DNA from: JBKEDC01 sp047972995 | Lineage (GTDB): Bacteria > Bacteroidota > Bacteroidia > Bacteroidales > Prolixibacteraceae | Length of the DNA: 64,000 nucleotides | Assembly (NCBI GenBank): GCA_047972995.1 | Contig: JBKEBD010000028.1 | Location: forward strand, 4,231 to 68,230 | Direction of reading: 5' to 3' | The notes under the pieces: model-generated | What the model saw: the letters and a program-made list of their open reading frames with translations, nothing else | The model's database searches: none | Told to the model about the DNA's origin: nothing | Translations under genes and position numbers: made by a program | Part shown: piece by piece, positions 35,196-43,955 of the stretch | Position numbering within the stretch: position 1 is the first letter of the stretch | Layout: each line of letters begins with the position of its first letter

Positions 35196-35663
35196 ATGTA
35201 TACAAGAGAAGAAGAAAAAAAACTAAGAAGGAATTTCTGGATAAAATTTGCACAGCGAAGTGAGCTAGTGCCAGAAATTATGCACCGAAAGAAGAAATGG
35301 ATACTCTACGACACAAGTGTGTCGGGGGTGGACTTGAAGTTTCATTTGGGGAGAGATTGTGTTATGGTAATGATGGAACTTAACCATAAAAATGAAGATA
35401 GACGATTGGCAGCTTTCGAGCTACTTTCGAGCTATAAAGTGATTGTGGAAGAGGGGTTTGATGAAGGTTTAATTTGGGAGCTTTGTTATGAACGAGAAAG
35501 TGGCGAGCAGGTGAGCCGGATTTATGTGGAAAATAGAGAATTTGACTTCCATCGGCAGTATCAATGGGAAGATATTTTTAATTTCTACGTTGACCATATG
35601 TTGAAGCTAGAACGTAACTTTTTTGAAATCCAAGATATATTAAAAGAAAACCTAAATAGATAA
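35196..35663 (+). CDS. DUF4268 domain protein
   Basis: A 155-residue soluble protein that fits the DUF4268 family: FWIKFAQRSELVPEI, then WILYDTSVSGVDLKFHLGRD, MMELNHKNEDRRLAAFELL and YQWEDIFNFYVDHMLKLE. The family is widespread in Bacteroidota, sometimes fused to restriction-like nuclease parts, and its function is not settled. No nuclease motif is visible here. It is 5 bases upstream of the UPF0597/CyuA gene, so the two are one transcript. Confidence 0.75.
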   Translation: MYTREEEKKLRRNFWIKFAQRSELVPEIMHRKKKWILYDTSVSGVDLKFHLGRDCVMVMMELNHKNEDRRLAAFELLSSYKVIVEEGFDEGLIWELCYERESGEQVSRIYVENREFDFHRQYQWEDIFNFYVDHMLKLERNFFEIQDILKENLNR

Positions 35664-35668
35664 TCAAC

Positions 35669-36952
35669 ATGATGACTCGTTCGGAAATTAACGATATTCT
35701 TGCGCTCATGAAGCAAGAGATTGTGCCAGCCATTGGCTGCACAGAACCTGTGGCAGTGGCTTTAGCGATAGCTAAGGCGAAGGAAGTTTTGGGGGAAGAT
35801 GTGCAGACGGTAGAACTACACTTGAGCCAAAATATTCTGAAAAATGCCCTTGGTGTAGGGATTCCCGGAACAGGCATGATTGGTCTGCCCATTGCGGTGG
35901 CTTTGGGGGTGGTAATTGGTAAATCAGAATATCAATTAGAAGTGCTTAAAGACTTAACACCCGAGGGATTGGCTGAGGCAAAGCAATTTATTGCAGACAA
36001 AGCTATAAACATTCGATTGAAAGAAGATGCACCCGATAAGCTATATATTGAAGTGCGATGTGCGGGCGAAAATAATGAAGCTTTAGCTGTTATTTGTGGT
36101 AGTCATAGTAATATTACCACGGTAGAGCTAAATGGTGAATCGTTGCAATCGGACGAGCAAGGGGCGGATGACGAAAAGGTAAACTTAACAGTGGATTTGA
36201 GCTTTCAAAAGGTTTATGATTTCGCACAAGAAGTGCCATTAGAAGAACTCGATTTTGTAGTGGAAGCTGCGCGGGTTAACTCGCAAGCAGCTGAAATGTC
36301 GCATGGTTCGGAGTATGGGCACACGGTGGGGAAAACCATTGAAGATGATAATTTCAAATACATCATGGGCGATAGTATCTTCAATAAGATTGTGAGTACT
36401 ACTTCGGCAGCTTGCGATGTGCGCATGGCTGGAGCTATGATTCCAGTGGTAAGCAATTCGGGTAGTGGTAATCAGGGGATTACATGTTCGCTTCCAGTGG
36501 TGGTGTTTGCAGAACACACGCAAAAAACTGAAGAAGAGCTAGCTCGTGCCTTGGCAATGAGTAATTTGCTTGTTATTTACATAAAAACAAAGCTAGGGCG
36601 ATTGTCGGCACTTTGTGGTGTAACGGTGGCTGCCATGGGGGCGTCTAGCGCTATCACGATGTTGATGGGGGGAAGCTGCGAACAGCTTACCTATTCGGTG
36701 AAAAATATGATTGCCAATGTGACGGGTATGCTTTGCGATGGAGCTAAACCAAGTTGCGCTATGAAGGTGTCGGGGGCAGTTTCGTCGGCGGTGTATTCGG
36801 CCATAATGGCGATGCGTAATAATGTGGTAACTTCAGCCGAAGGGGTGGCCGACGATTGTATTGAAAAAACAATTTGCAATTTGAGTTCAATTGGAGGCGA
36901 TGGAATGAGTGAAACAGATAAAATGATACTTAATATCATGTTAAAAAAATAA
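35669..36952 (+). CDS. cyuA: L-cysteine desulfidase / UPF0597 (CyuA, YhaM) family protein
   Basis: CyuA-type proteins are oxygen-sensitive [4Fe-4S] enzymes that break L-cysteine to pyruvate, ammonia and sulfide, related to the serine dehydratase alpha subunit. The 427-residue protein has the family opening VPAIGCTEPVAVALA (Cys24 a likely ligand), the GSGNQGI loop, and the late GMLCDGAKPSCAMKVS region with two more cysteines. Two ATGs stand side by side at 35669 and 35672; either could be used. Its place behind a DUF4268 gene is unusual in that no cysteine transporter is nearby. Substrate is by family only. Confidence 0.88.
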   Translation: MMTRSEINDILALMKQEIVPAIGCTEPVAVALAIAKAKEVLGEDVQTVELHLSQNILKNALGVGIPGTGMIGLPIAVALGVVIGKSEYQLEVLKDLTPEGLAEAKQFIADKAINIRLKEDAPDKLYIEVRCAGENNEALAVICGSHSNITTVELNGESLQSDEQGADDEKVNLTVDLSFQKVYDFAQEVPLEELDFVVEAARVNSQAAEMSHGSEYGHTVGKTIEDDNFKYIMGDSIFNKIVSTTSAACDVRMAGAMIPVVSNSGSGNQGITCSLPVVVFAEHTQKTEEELARALAMSNLLVIYIKTKLGRLSALCGVTVAAMGASSAITMLMGGSCEQLTYSVKNMIANVTGMLCDGAKPSCAMKVSGAVSSAVYSAIMAMRNNVVTSAEGVADDCIEKTICNLSSIGGDGMSETDKMILNIMLKK

Positions 36953-37021
36953 ACACTTAATTTTTTGTGTTATAATAATTACTATAAGGTTAAGAAACGG
37001 CAAAAGCTTAGGGAAATAGCT

Positions 37022-37049
37022 TAAACCTCATACCTTTATGGGGTTTTTG
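37022..37049 (+). terminator. Terminator of the DUF4268-cyuA unit
   Basis: AAACCTCATA pairs with TATGGGGTTT (one wobble/mismatch), followed by a T run. Confidence 0.65.
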
Positions 37050-37086
37050 AATTCAATTTATCAACTTAACTAAACTTGATGTAATA

Positions 37087-37560
37087 ATGATTAGGGTATT
37101 ATTTGTCTGCCTAGGAAATATCTGTCGCTCGGCAAGTGCGGAAGGTGTGATGCAAAAAATGGTGGAACAAGCTGGATTGTCAGGTCAAATTGAATGCGAT
37201 TCAGCAGGAACAGCCAATTACCACGAAGGTGAATTGGCAGATCCTCGCATGAGATTGCACGCTATCCGTCGCTCTTACCAATTAGACTCGGTGGCTAGGC
37301 AAATAGTGCCAGAGGTTGACTTTGAGAAGTTTGATCTCTTGGTGGCAATGGATGATAATAATATCAACGATTTGCACCAACTAGCCCCTAATCAGGAGTT
37401 GGCGAAAAAAATTTGTAAGGTAACCGACTTTGCATCGGCAGATTATAGTCATGTGCCAGATCCTTACTATGGTGGAGAAGAGGGCTTTGAATTGGTACTT
37501 GATATTTTGGAAGAGTCATGCAGTGGATTGCTCAATCAGCTGATGAAAAAGATTGTCTAG
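37087..37560 (+). CDS. Low-molecular-weight protein tyrosine phosphatase
   Basis: A 157-residue cytoplasmic phosphatase. The CX5R loop is at the N-terminus (Cys8 to Arg14 in FVCLGNICRSA) and the general acid is the Asp of PDPYYGG near residue 130. Length is normal. No capsule or tyrosine-kinase gene is nearby to suggest a substrate, and arsenate-reductase activity is less likely because the DPYYGG loop is of the phosphatase type. It appears to be transcribed on its own. Confidence 0.93.
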   Translation: MIRVLFVCLGNICRSASAEGVMQKMVEQAGLSGQIECDSAGTANYHEGELADPRMRLHAIRRSYQLDSVARQIVPEVDFEKFDLLVAMDDNNINDLHQLAPNQELAKKICKVTDFASADYSHVPDPYYGGEEGFELVLDILEESCSGLLNQLMKKIV

Positions 37561-37645
37561 TCTTTATTAGAGTGCTAGATTAAGATTTTAAGTATATTAA
37601 CGCGACGACGTATGATTCTTAATATAGGAATATTACATTTTACTC

Positions 37646-37653
37646 TACCTTTG
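37646..37653 (+). promoter_or_regulatory. -7 element of the STAS-like gene
   Basis: TACCTTTG lies 24 bases before the ATG at 37677. No clear -33 element. Confidence 0.5.
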
Positions 37654-37676
37654 TAAGAGGTTTAAAAAATAAGGTT

Positions 37677-38066
37677 ATGAAGTTGGTAAAAAGTGAGTTT
37701 AAAGAAGACATTGGAGTGTTTTTCTTAGAGGTTACAGGCAGTTGTGGTGTGCAAGAAACTAAGGACTTGCTGAGTGATTTCGTAGAAATATTGCGTGCAA
37801 GACGTGATGAATTTTCGAAAATCTTGTTGTGGCACAATGATGTGCAAATGAAAGATACATCAATCGAATATTTAGAGCTTTATGATGTTATAGCCTCAAA
37901 TCCAGACGTGATGGATGGATCGAGTGTGGCGATTGTTTCGCTAGATGCCGATGTAGTGGCACGCAATGTGTTGTTCCGAAGTAAAGTTGGAGACAAAATG
38001 AACATTGAGGTGTTTGATATTGTAGAGCGAGGGTATAATTGGCTGGCAAGTATACCCAACGAATAA
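37677..38066 (+). CDS. Small protein, possibly SpoIIAA/STAS-like
   Basis: A 129-residue soluble protein without signal peptide or membrane helix. The pattern of strand-helix units, a central KILLWHNDVQMKD, VAIVSLDADVVARNVLF and the ending IEVFDIVERGYNWLASI resembles SpoIIAA-like STAS proteins, which often finish with a VF-x-A-x-x-WL motif. That similarity is weak, so the family is only a suggestion. It has its own promoter element and terminator, hence a single-gene unit. Confidence 0.55.
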   Translation: MKLVKSEFKEDIGVFFLEVTGSCGVQETKDLLSDFVEILRARRDEFSKILLWHNDVQMKDTSIEYLELYDVIASNPDVMDGSSVAIVSLDADVVARNVLFRSKVGDKMNIEVFDIVERGYNWLASIPNE

Positions 38067-38091
38067 GAACGTTTAGTTTGATGATAAAATT

Positions 38092-38135
38092 TAAAATTCC
38101 CTTCAATCAGATATGTATGGTTGAAGGGAATTTTT
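38092..38135. terminator. Terminator after the STAS-like gene
   Basis: AAAATTCCCTTCAA pairs with TTGAAGGGAATTTT around a 14-base loop, with a T run. Confidence 0.85.
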
Positions 38136-38260
38136 GTTTTCACGCTTAGGGTGTATTTTTAAAAGAAGCAAAATGACTGATATTTGTACTTTGTAAAAAA
38201 GACAACAAATGCTCCAAGAATTAAATCAACAACTCATCTTTTTAACCCACTTTTTTTTGA

Positions 38261-38422
38261 TTAGAGCATGAGGATGTCATATTCCATGCGTTCAATTTTC
38301 GTTTGAAAAAAGTATTCAGACGGTGTGATGAGGTCCATTTTCGTTTGAAAAAAGTACTCAGACGGTGTGACGAAGTTCATTTTCGTTTGAAAAAAGTATT
38401 CAGACGGTGTGATGAAGTCCAT
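38261..38422 (-). CDS. Possible 53-residue repeat peptide
   Basis: On the minus strand the 42-bp tandem repeats are an open frame of three 14-residue units: MDFITPSEYFFQTK, MNFVTPSEYFFQTK and MDLITPSEYFFQTK, then IERMEYDILML and a stop. The unit length of 42 bp keeps frame. A fourth DNA copy upstream has one extra T (T7 instead of T6) and falls out of frame. No promoter or convincing ribosome-binding site was seen, and the units differ by coding as well as silent changes. It may not be expressed. Confidence 0.3.
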   Translation of the reverse strand: MDFITPSEYFFQTKMNFVTPSEYFFQTKMDLITPSEYFFQTKIERMEYDILML

Positions 38423-38463
38423 TTTCGTTTGAAAAAAAGTATTCGGACGATGTGATGAAGTCC
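38295..38463. repeat. Four tandem copies of a 42-bp repeat
   Basis: Copies begin at 38295, 38337, 38379 and 38421, each starting ATTTTCGTTTG and containing AGACGGTGTGATGAAG or a close variant. The last copy is 43 bp, with one extra A on the plus strand. There are no spacers, so it is not a CRISPR array. The copies differ at one to four positions each. Confidence 0.9.
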
Positions 38464-38921
38464 ATTTTTTTGTTGTAGAAAGTAGCGGGCGTTACATTTA
38501 GCGTTTGTTTCCCCTTTTTTTGTGCTTTATCAGACTGTTTCTACTTAAAAAAATGTTCCGCTATCTTTTTTTTGGGGCAATAGGATGACCTGGGTTGAAA
38601 TTGTGAGACGTATGTCAACGCAGAAGTTAGTCACCACTATAACAGTCAATGCTTTGGGAGAAAGCATAGAGTTGAGTTAGTATAGTCGCCCAACGAAAAC
38701 AAGTCAAAAAGATATACTCCACACTGAAATTAACACACACCCATTCGAGAAAATAAAAATCTGTAGGTCGCAGCCGGCTCCCGAATAATCTGCTAAGGCT
38801 TACTATGGTTAGGTAAGTAAAAGTGGGCTCATACCCCAAGTGTCCCCTGCGCCCTAATAATCTCCCACGTTAATGATGACAAGAAGCGTGTGAATGTAGG
38901 AGTGAAAGTTGGGTTAAGGTG
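38464..38921. other. Gene-poor stretch, nothing recognised
   Basis: Between the 42-bp repeats and the sigma-factor terminator. A 70-codon frame on the minus strand (38627-38839) has no start context or family signal and is not called. Base content is less AT-rich near 38760-38870, which may mark the remains of an old gene or an RNA, but no family was recognised. Confidence 0.4.
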
Positions 38922-38963
38922 TAAAAAAAATAAGGTTCTAATGTTGAAACATTAGAACCTTAT
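38922..38963 (-). terminator. Terminator of the sigma-factor gene
   Basis: ATAAGGTTCTAATGT pairs perfectly with ACATTAGAACCTTAT around a short loop, with eight T following on the minus strand. Confidence 0.9.
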
Positions 38964-38984
38964 GCATTTTGAATAATAGATTGC

Positions 38985-39845
38985 TTATCCTAAATAAGAC
39001 TTCAAAAGCTTACTTTTTGAAGTGTGGCGCAATCTTCTAATTGCTTTTTCTTTAATCTGACGAACACGCTCGCGTGTTAGTCCAAAATGTTCACCAATTT
39101 CTTCAAGAGTCATTTCTTGGCATCCAATACCGAAGAACATCTTAACAATATCGCTTTCGCGATCTGTAAGTGTTGCCAATGAGCGTTCGATTTCGCGCGA
39201 AAGCGACTCATCTATTAGCATATTGTCGGCATTTGGAGAATCGCCATTCACCAACACGTCAAGCAAGCTGTTGTCTTCACCTTCCACGAAGGGAGCATCA
39301 ACAGAAATGTGACGACCAGAAACACGCATGGTGTCTGCCACTTTGTCAGCTGGTAAATCTAGTCTTTCTGCAAGTTCTTCTGCAGAAGGTTTGCGTTGAT
39401 TCTCTTGTTCGAACTTCGATAACTCTTTGTTGATTTTATTCAACGAACCTACTTGGTTTAGCGGAAGACGAACGATACGAGATTGCTCAGCGAGAGCTTG
39501 TAAGATAGACTGACGAATCCACCATACGGCATATGAGATGAACTTGAATCCTCGAGTTTCATCGAATTTCTCTGCAGCTTTAATCAAACCTAGGTTTCCT
39601 TCATTGATAAGGTCAGGAAGGCTTAGCCCTTGATTCTGATATTGTTTTGCTACTGAAACCACAAATCGGAGGTTGGCTCTTGTAAGTTTCTCGAGAGCTC
39701 GTTGGTCGCCTTTTTTAATGCGCTGTGCCAACTCCACTTCTTCTTCAATTGTGATGAGGTCTTCGCGACCAATCTCTTGAAGATACTTATCAAGTGATGC
39801 ACTTTCGCGGTTTGTGATTGATTTGGTAATCTTTAATTGTCTCAT
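38985..39845 (-). CDS. rpoD: Primary sigma factor (RpoD/SigA, short Bacteroidota type)
   Basis: The housekeeping sigma of Bacteroidota, which recognises the TTTG/TAnnTTTG promoters seen throughout this window. The 286-residue protein has region 1.2 (DKYLQEIGRED), region 2 (NLRFVVSVAKQY, DLINEGNLGLIKAAEKFD, FKFISYAVWWIRQSI), region 3 and region 4 (EEIGEHFGLTRERVRQIKEKA). It lacks the long acidic region 1.1 of E. coli RpoD, as is normal for this phylum. It is transcribed alone, with a -7 element upstream and a strong terminator. Confidence 0.97.
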   Translation of the reverse strand: MRQLKITKSITNRESASLDKYLQEIGREDLITIEEEVELAQRIKKGDQRALEKLTRANLRFVVSVAKQYQNQGLSLPDLINEGNLGLIKAAEKFDETRGFKFISYAVWWIRQSILQALAEQSRIVRLPLNQVGSLNKINKELSKFEQENQRKPSAEELAERLDLPADKVADTMRVSGRHISVDAPFVEGEDNSLLDVLVNGDSPNADNMLIDESLSREIERSLATLTDRESDIVKMFFGIGCQEMTLEEIGEHFGLTRERVRQIKEKAIRRLRHTSKSKLLKSYLG

Positions 39846-39906
39846 ATACTCTTAATAATGGGCTTTTCTTCTTTAATAGCTATTTTCTTTTACCCCAAAA
39901 GGACTG

Positions 39907-39914
39907 CAAATCTA
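39907..39914 (-). promoter_or_regulatory. -7 element of the sigma-factor gene
   Basis: TAGATTTG on the minus strand, 62 bases upstream of the start. A TTT at the -33 spacing is a partial match. Confidence 0.5.
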
Positions 39915-40002
39915 TAACTTTCTTACTAATTAATAAAGGGATAGAAGCGCTTTTATTCATTTATTGTGTATGATTTAATATTTTCTTTTCTTATTTTCCA
40001 AA

Positions 40003-40062
40003 AAAAGCTTTTGAAGATCAACCTTTTGTTTATTAAAGCCCTGTGGTCATCTTCAAAAGCTT
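40003..40062 (-). terminator. Terminator of htrA
   Basis: AAGCTTTTGAAGATCA (40005-40020) pairs with TCATCTTCAAAAGCTT (40047-40062) with one mismatch around a 26-base loop; a T run follows on the minus strand. Confidence 0.7.
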
Positions 40063-40075
40063 CCTTTAAGAGTGC

Positions 40076-41521
40076 TTAATCGGCAGTAGAAAACACGTAG
40101 TATGCCGTTTTTCCGTCGGGGTATATTCCTTCAAGAAGCACTCCGCCATTGGTTTGAGAAATGATGCTTTTCAAGTCATTTAGGTTGCTCACATTTTGCT
40201 TGTTCACTCGCATAATGATGAAGCCATCTTTCACACCAGCCGATTTTAATTTGCCTTTTCCGGTGTTGCTTACTTGTAGTCCGTTGCGGATATTTAAATT
40301 GTAGGCAGCTTCCGAGCTTACCTCTTCAAATTTAGCCCCGAGGAACTCTTCTCCAGCAGCAATTAGCTCGGTGTCGCCTTGTAGATTTTTGAATGTTACG
40401 TTAAACACCTTGTTTTTCCCATTTCGTTTTGCGAGCACTTTCACTTCATCTCCCGGGCGATATTTGCTCACCGCTTCTTGAAGTTTGGCTACAGAATGAA
40501 TTGGAGTGCCTGCAATGTCTAGAATAACATCGCCAGTTTTTATTCCTGCAACGTCTGCTGCGCTGTTGGTTGCCACAGAACCTACATAAACGCCTTCAAT
40601 TTTATCTAGATTGGAGCGTTGTGCCAAATCGGCATCAATGTTTTGAATGCCAATGCCGAGTAAAGCTCGTTGCACTTGACCGTATTCTTTCAAATCGCCA
40701 ATAACTTTCTCAACAATGCTCGACGGAACTGCAAAAGAATAGCCTGAATAAGATCCTGTTAATGAAGCAATAGCTGTGTTTATACCCACCAAGTCGCCCG
40801 AAGCATTAACCAAAGCACCGCCACTATTTCCGGGGTTTACGGCTGCATCGGTTTGAATGAATGACTCAATGCTCATGCTGTTTTCATTGATGTTGATGTT
40901 TCTACTTTTTGCGCTCACAATACCGGCAGTAACTGTAGATGTGAGGTTGTAGGGATTCCCCACGGCAAGCACCCATTCGCCGAGGAGTAGCTTGTCGGAG
41001 TTGGCGAATTTCAGAAACGGAAAGTCATTGCCCTCAATTTTCAATAGTGCAATGTCGGTAGTAGGATCGGTGCCCACAAGCGTTGCTTTAAACTCGCGTT
41101 TATCTTGCAGCACTACCTTAATATTGTCGGCACCATCAATCACGTGGTTGTTGGTGGCAATGTATCCATCTTTAGAAATGATTACTCCCGACCCTGAGCC
41201 TTCCCTAACGCGGGGCTGTTGCTGGCGATACCCACGATTGCCATAAAACCATTCGTAAAAAGGATTGCCATAGGCAACACTGCTTTCTTCGCTACTCACT
41301 TTCACGTGCACCACGGCGTGCACGGAGTGTTCGGCAGCATAGGTTAGGTCGATGTTCCCCGAAGGGGCGGCTGTATTCAAATTGGCATACCGGGCAACGG
41401 GTGTGCTTTCCACTTGCACAATTTGAGGGGTTGAAAAGAAGGTTTGGTAGGTCCAGATTGCCATTCCGGCACTGATGATCGCTATAACAAGCGATAACGT
41501 TACATGTTTTAAATCTTTCAT
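40076..41521 (-). CDS. htrA: Periplasmic serine protease HtrA/DegP family
   Basis: A protein-quality-control protease of the cell envelope. The 481-residue protein has one N-terminal membrane or signal segment (about residues 8-28), a trypsin-like domain with catalytic His126 (NNHVID), Asp156 (TTDIALLKI) and Ser233 (NPGNSGGAL), and two PDZ domains at about 270-360 and 375-480. A glycine/serine-rich linker and a long loop (residues 80-105) precede the core, as in DegP. A TATCTTTG promoter element lies 31 bases upstream. Not in an operon. Confidence 0.96.
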   Translation of the reverse strand: MKDLKHVTLSLVIAIISAGMAIWTYQTFFSTPQIVQVESTPVARYANLNTAAPSGNIDLTYAAEHSVHAVVHVKVSSEESSVAYGNPFYEWFYGNRGYRQQQPRVREGSGSGVIISKDGYIATNNHVIDGADNIKVVLQDKREFKATLVGTDPTTDIALLKIEGNDFPFLKFANSDKLLLGEWVLAVGNPYNLTSTVTAGIVSAKSRNININENSMSIESFIQTDAAVNPGNSGGALVNASGDLVGINTAIASLTGSYSGYSFAVPSSIVEKVIGDLKEYGQVQRALLGIGIQNIDADLAQRSNLDKIEGVYVGSVATNSAADVAGIKTGDVILDIAGTPIHSVAKLQEAVSKYRPGDEVKVLAKRNGKNKVFNVTFKNLQGDTELIAAGEEFLGAKFEEVSSEAAYNLNIRNGLQVSNTGKGKLKSAGVKDGFIIMRVNKQNVSNLNDLKSIISQTNGGVLLEGIYPDGKTAYYVFSTAD

Positions 41522-41552
41522 GTTGTGATATTTTTAAAGTAAGCGGGCAGAT

Positions 41553-41560
41553 CAAAGATA
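41553..41560 (-). promoter_or_regulatory. -7 element of htrA
   Basis: TATCTTTG on the minus strand, 31 bases before the htrA start. Confidence 0.55.
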
Positions 41561-41849
41561 GTTACATATATAATATAGTATGGTTTGCAGCAGTTTTTCT
41601 TTTGTGGAAGTTGTTCGTTGCTTCCCCAAACTAACCAATGCTGCGCTCGTGCTAATCGTTAAGTAACTCCAAGAACATCCCTAGAAACTAGTATGTGAGA
41701 TTAAATTCAAATTCCATTCCGAAATATTTAGTTGAAATGTGCGACTTAACGCTAATTTGTTTGTTTTAATAAAATTTTTATCGAAATTTGCCCGAAATAA
41801 GCTTTATTAAGTTTTTAGCAAGAAGAAAAAGCACACATCACACCAAATT
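41561..41849. other. Intergenic stretch between divergent htrA and sensor kinase
   Basis: No gene, repeat or clear promoter for the plus-strand kinase was recognised here. Confidence 0.4.
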
Positions 41850-43868
41850 ATGAATTTGCACGATAGGCTAAAAGATAGGGGATTATTTGGCTATTTTCGA
41901 ATAGTCTTTGTTGGGTTTTCCATTTTTGCGGTATTGATTATTATGTTGATACGGATTTCAGTGTGTGTGAGTGATTATAAGAAATCTGCCGTAGAACTTC
42001 GTGAGCAGAAGATTGAAAATGCCAAGTGTTTTGTGAAAAGTACGGTGGATTTAGAGTGTGAATATATTGCTGGAATTAAGAAAAGCTTGCACGAGAGGAA
42101 AGTGGCAGAGCTGGAAGACAATGTGCAAGAGGCTTGCAATTTGGCATCAGCAATTTACGAGGAATGTCGCTACCAAATGTCGGAAAAACAGTTAAGACGT
42201 CAGGTTATAAAAGCGGTATCTTCTTTGGCCAGCTCATCTACTTGTTATCGGGTTTTGATTAATGGACTTGATGGGCGAGCAATTTACAACCCGAATAATC
42301 CACAATTTGAAGGAAAGAGTTTGCTTGAAATAAAAGATCAAACAGGTTCTTATTTTGTGCAAGAGGAATTAAAGATACTTGCAGAACGAGGCGAAGGATT
42401 TCGCTATTCAACAGATTTGGTAACTGGCGAATTGCAGATGAGTTATGTGAAGGAGTTTCCCGAAATGAACTGTTATTTCGTGTCTGTCATGTATCCGTCG
42501 AATTACCAAGAAGAATTTGAGGAGGAACTAGTTGAAAAAATTAGTACCAAAACTTTTGGCTATAATGGCAATGTTTTTATCATTGAGCCTAATGGCGATA
42601 TTTTTCAAGGGAAGGCTTACGGTGGAGCAGAGTCGCACTATAACTTGAAGACAGCAGCAGAACCCACATCAAGAGCTTTTTACGAGCAAATTACAGCAGT
42701 ATTGACCGAAAATCCTTCGGGAGACTTCATGTCGTATATGTGGTATAGTCGTGGAGAAACAAAAAAAGAAGTCGTGAGGCTATCGCCCAAAATCTCTTAT
42801 GTGAAGCTAGATTTAAACACGGGCTGGTTTATAGGAGCTGGATTCTATGAATCGGAAGTCGATTTGGAAGCTGTTAGTCAAAAAAAAATACTACGTGCAG
42901 ACTTAATAAGGTATATCTTTCAGGTTATTTTATTTTTTGCCGTTATGGTGATGTTAACCATTTACTTTTTCTATCGATTTGAACGATGGTTTAAAGAAGA
43001 CTTCGATTTTTTTGTGGAATTCTTTAGACAAAGTGCCGACAGGCTCACGCATATCAATATGGAAGATATGATCTTCTTGGAATTTCAAACACTCGGGGCT
43101 GTGGTTAATGAAATGATTTTATCGCGCGAAGCGGTAGAAAAAAGATTGCTCGATGAGCATGAAAAGGCAGAGGAAGCTGACCGTTTGAAATCAGCTTTCT
43201 TGGCGAATATGTCGCATGAAATTAGAACACCGATGTACGCCATTATTGGATTTTCTAATTTTTTGGTAGAAGATCTGTCGGAGGAAGAACGTATAGAGTT
43301 AGTGTCGTTAATTCAAAGCAACGGCGAAAGTTTGCTGACTTTGATTGATTCCATCATTGACTTTTCAAAAATTGAAGTAGGGCAAATATCACTGAAAGAA
43401 AACTATGTATTTTACGATAAACTGTGCTTTAAGTTGAGCGAGAAATACAACCGTCGAGTGGAAGAGGAAAAACTAGAGCTGAAATTTGTTTTGCAAAATA
43501 GACTGCCTGTTCGCTTCATGTCAATCACCGATGAAGATCGTTTAATGCAAGTGTTAAAGGAGTTGCTCAATAATGCCTTTAACTACACAAAAGCAGGTAC
43601 TGTAGTGCTCACCGTAGAACAAAAAGTCAACATGATTCGTTTCGAAGTTACTGACACGGGCTTAGGCATTCCTGAGGGAGAGCAAGAACGAATTTTCGAG
43701 CGATTTGCTCAATTTAGAGAAAATCAAGTGAACGGAACCAGAGGAATAGGAATTGGATTAACGATATCGGCAAGATTGGTGGAATTGCTAGGCGGACACC
43801 TTGCGGTGGAGTCAAAAGATGGCGTGGGATCGTCGTTTTCGTTTGCCATTCCACTGATTATTTCGTAA
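41850..43868 (+). CDS. Cache-domain sensor histidine kinase without receiver
   Basis: A 672-residue membrane kinase. A first transmembrane helix (about 17-40) leads into an extracytoplasmic region of about 310 residues that looks like a double Cache sensor (GYNGNVFIIEPNGDIFQG, and later SYMWYSRGE, KISYVKL and GWFIGAGFYESEVD). A second helix lies at about 355-375. HisKA with His456 (LANMSHEIRTPMYAI) and HATPase with DTGLGIPEGEQERIFERF and GIGIGLTIS follow. No receiver or output domain is attached, so it needs a separate partner; none is adjacent. The single-domain response regulator at 32408 is a possible one. Ligand unknown. Confidence 0.88.
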   Translation: MNLHDRLKDRGLFGYFRIVFVGFSIFAVLIIMLIRISVCVSDYKKSAVELREQKIENAKCFVKSTVDLECEYIAGIKKSLHERKVAELEDNVQEACNLASAIYEECRYQMSEKQLRRQVIKAVSSLASSSTCYRVLINGLDGRAIYNPNNPQFEGKSLLEIKDQTGSYFVQEELKILAERGEGFRYSTDLVTGELQMSYVKEFPEMNCYFVSVMYPSNYQEEFEEELVEKISTKTFGYNGNVFIIEPNGDIFQGKAYGGAESHYNLKTAAEPTSRAFYEQITAVLTENPSGDFMSYMWYSRGETKKEVVRLSPKISYVKLDLNTGWFIGAGFYESEVDLEAVSQKKILRADLIRYIFQVILFFAVMVMLTIYFFYRFERWFKEDFDFFVEFFRQSADRLTHINMEDMIFLEFQTLGAVVNEMILSREAVEKRLLDEHEKAEEADRLKSAFLANMSHEIRTPMYAIIGFSNFLVEDLSEEERIELVSLIQSNGESLLTLIDSIIDFSKIEVGQISLKENYVFYDKLCFKLSEKYNRRVEEEKLELKFVLQNRLPVRFMSITDEDRLMQVLKELLNNAFNYTKAGTVVLTVEQKVNMIRFEVTDTGLGIPEGEQERIFERFAQFRENQVNGTRGIGIGLTISARLVELLGGHLAVESKDGVGSSFSFAIPLIIS

Positions 43869-43896
43869 ATATCAATTCTTCTGTTTTCCACTGCTC

Positions 43897-43926
43897 TTGT
43901 TTAAAAATGAAAAAGCATTAACTTTG
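43897..43926 (+). promoter_or_regulatory. Promoter of the Rrf2-hemW pair
   Basis: TTG, 19 bases, then TAACTTTG, 30 bases before the Rrf2 start codon. Confidence 0.7.
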
Positions 43927-43955
43927 TGTCATAAAAAAAACAAACACCCAAATAG

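Noticed and set aside
38295..38463. CRISPR array
   Set aside because: The 42-bp copies follow each other directly with no spacers, and no cas genes are present.
38627..38839. 70-residue gene on the minus strand upstream of the sigma terminator
   Set aside because: No ribosome-binding site, promoter or recognisable family; aromatic-rich translation without domain pattern.
38760..38870. tRNA, tmRNA or RNase P RNA in the less AT-rich gap
   Set aside because: No cloverleaf, TPsiC-like arm or conserved RNase P or tmRNA segments were found on either strand.
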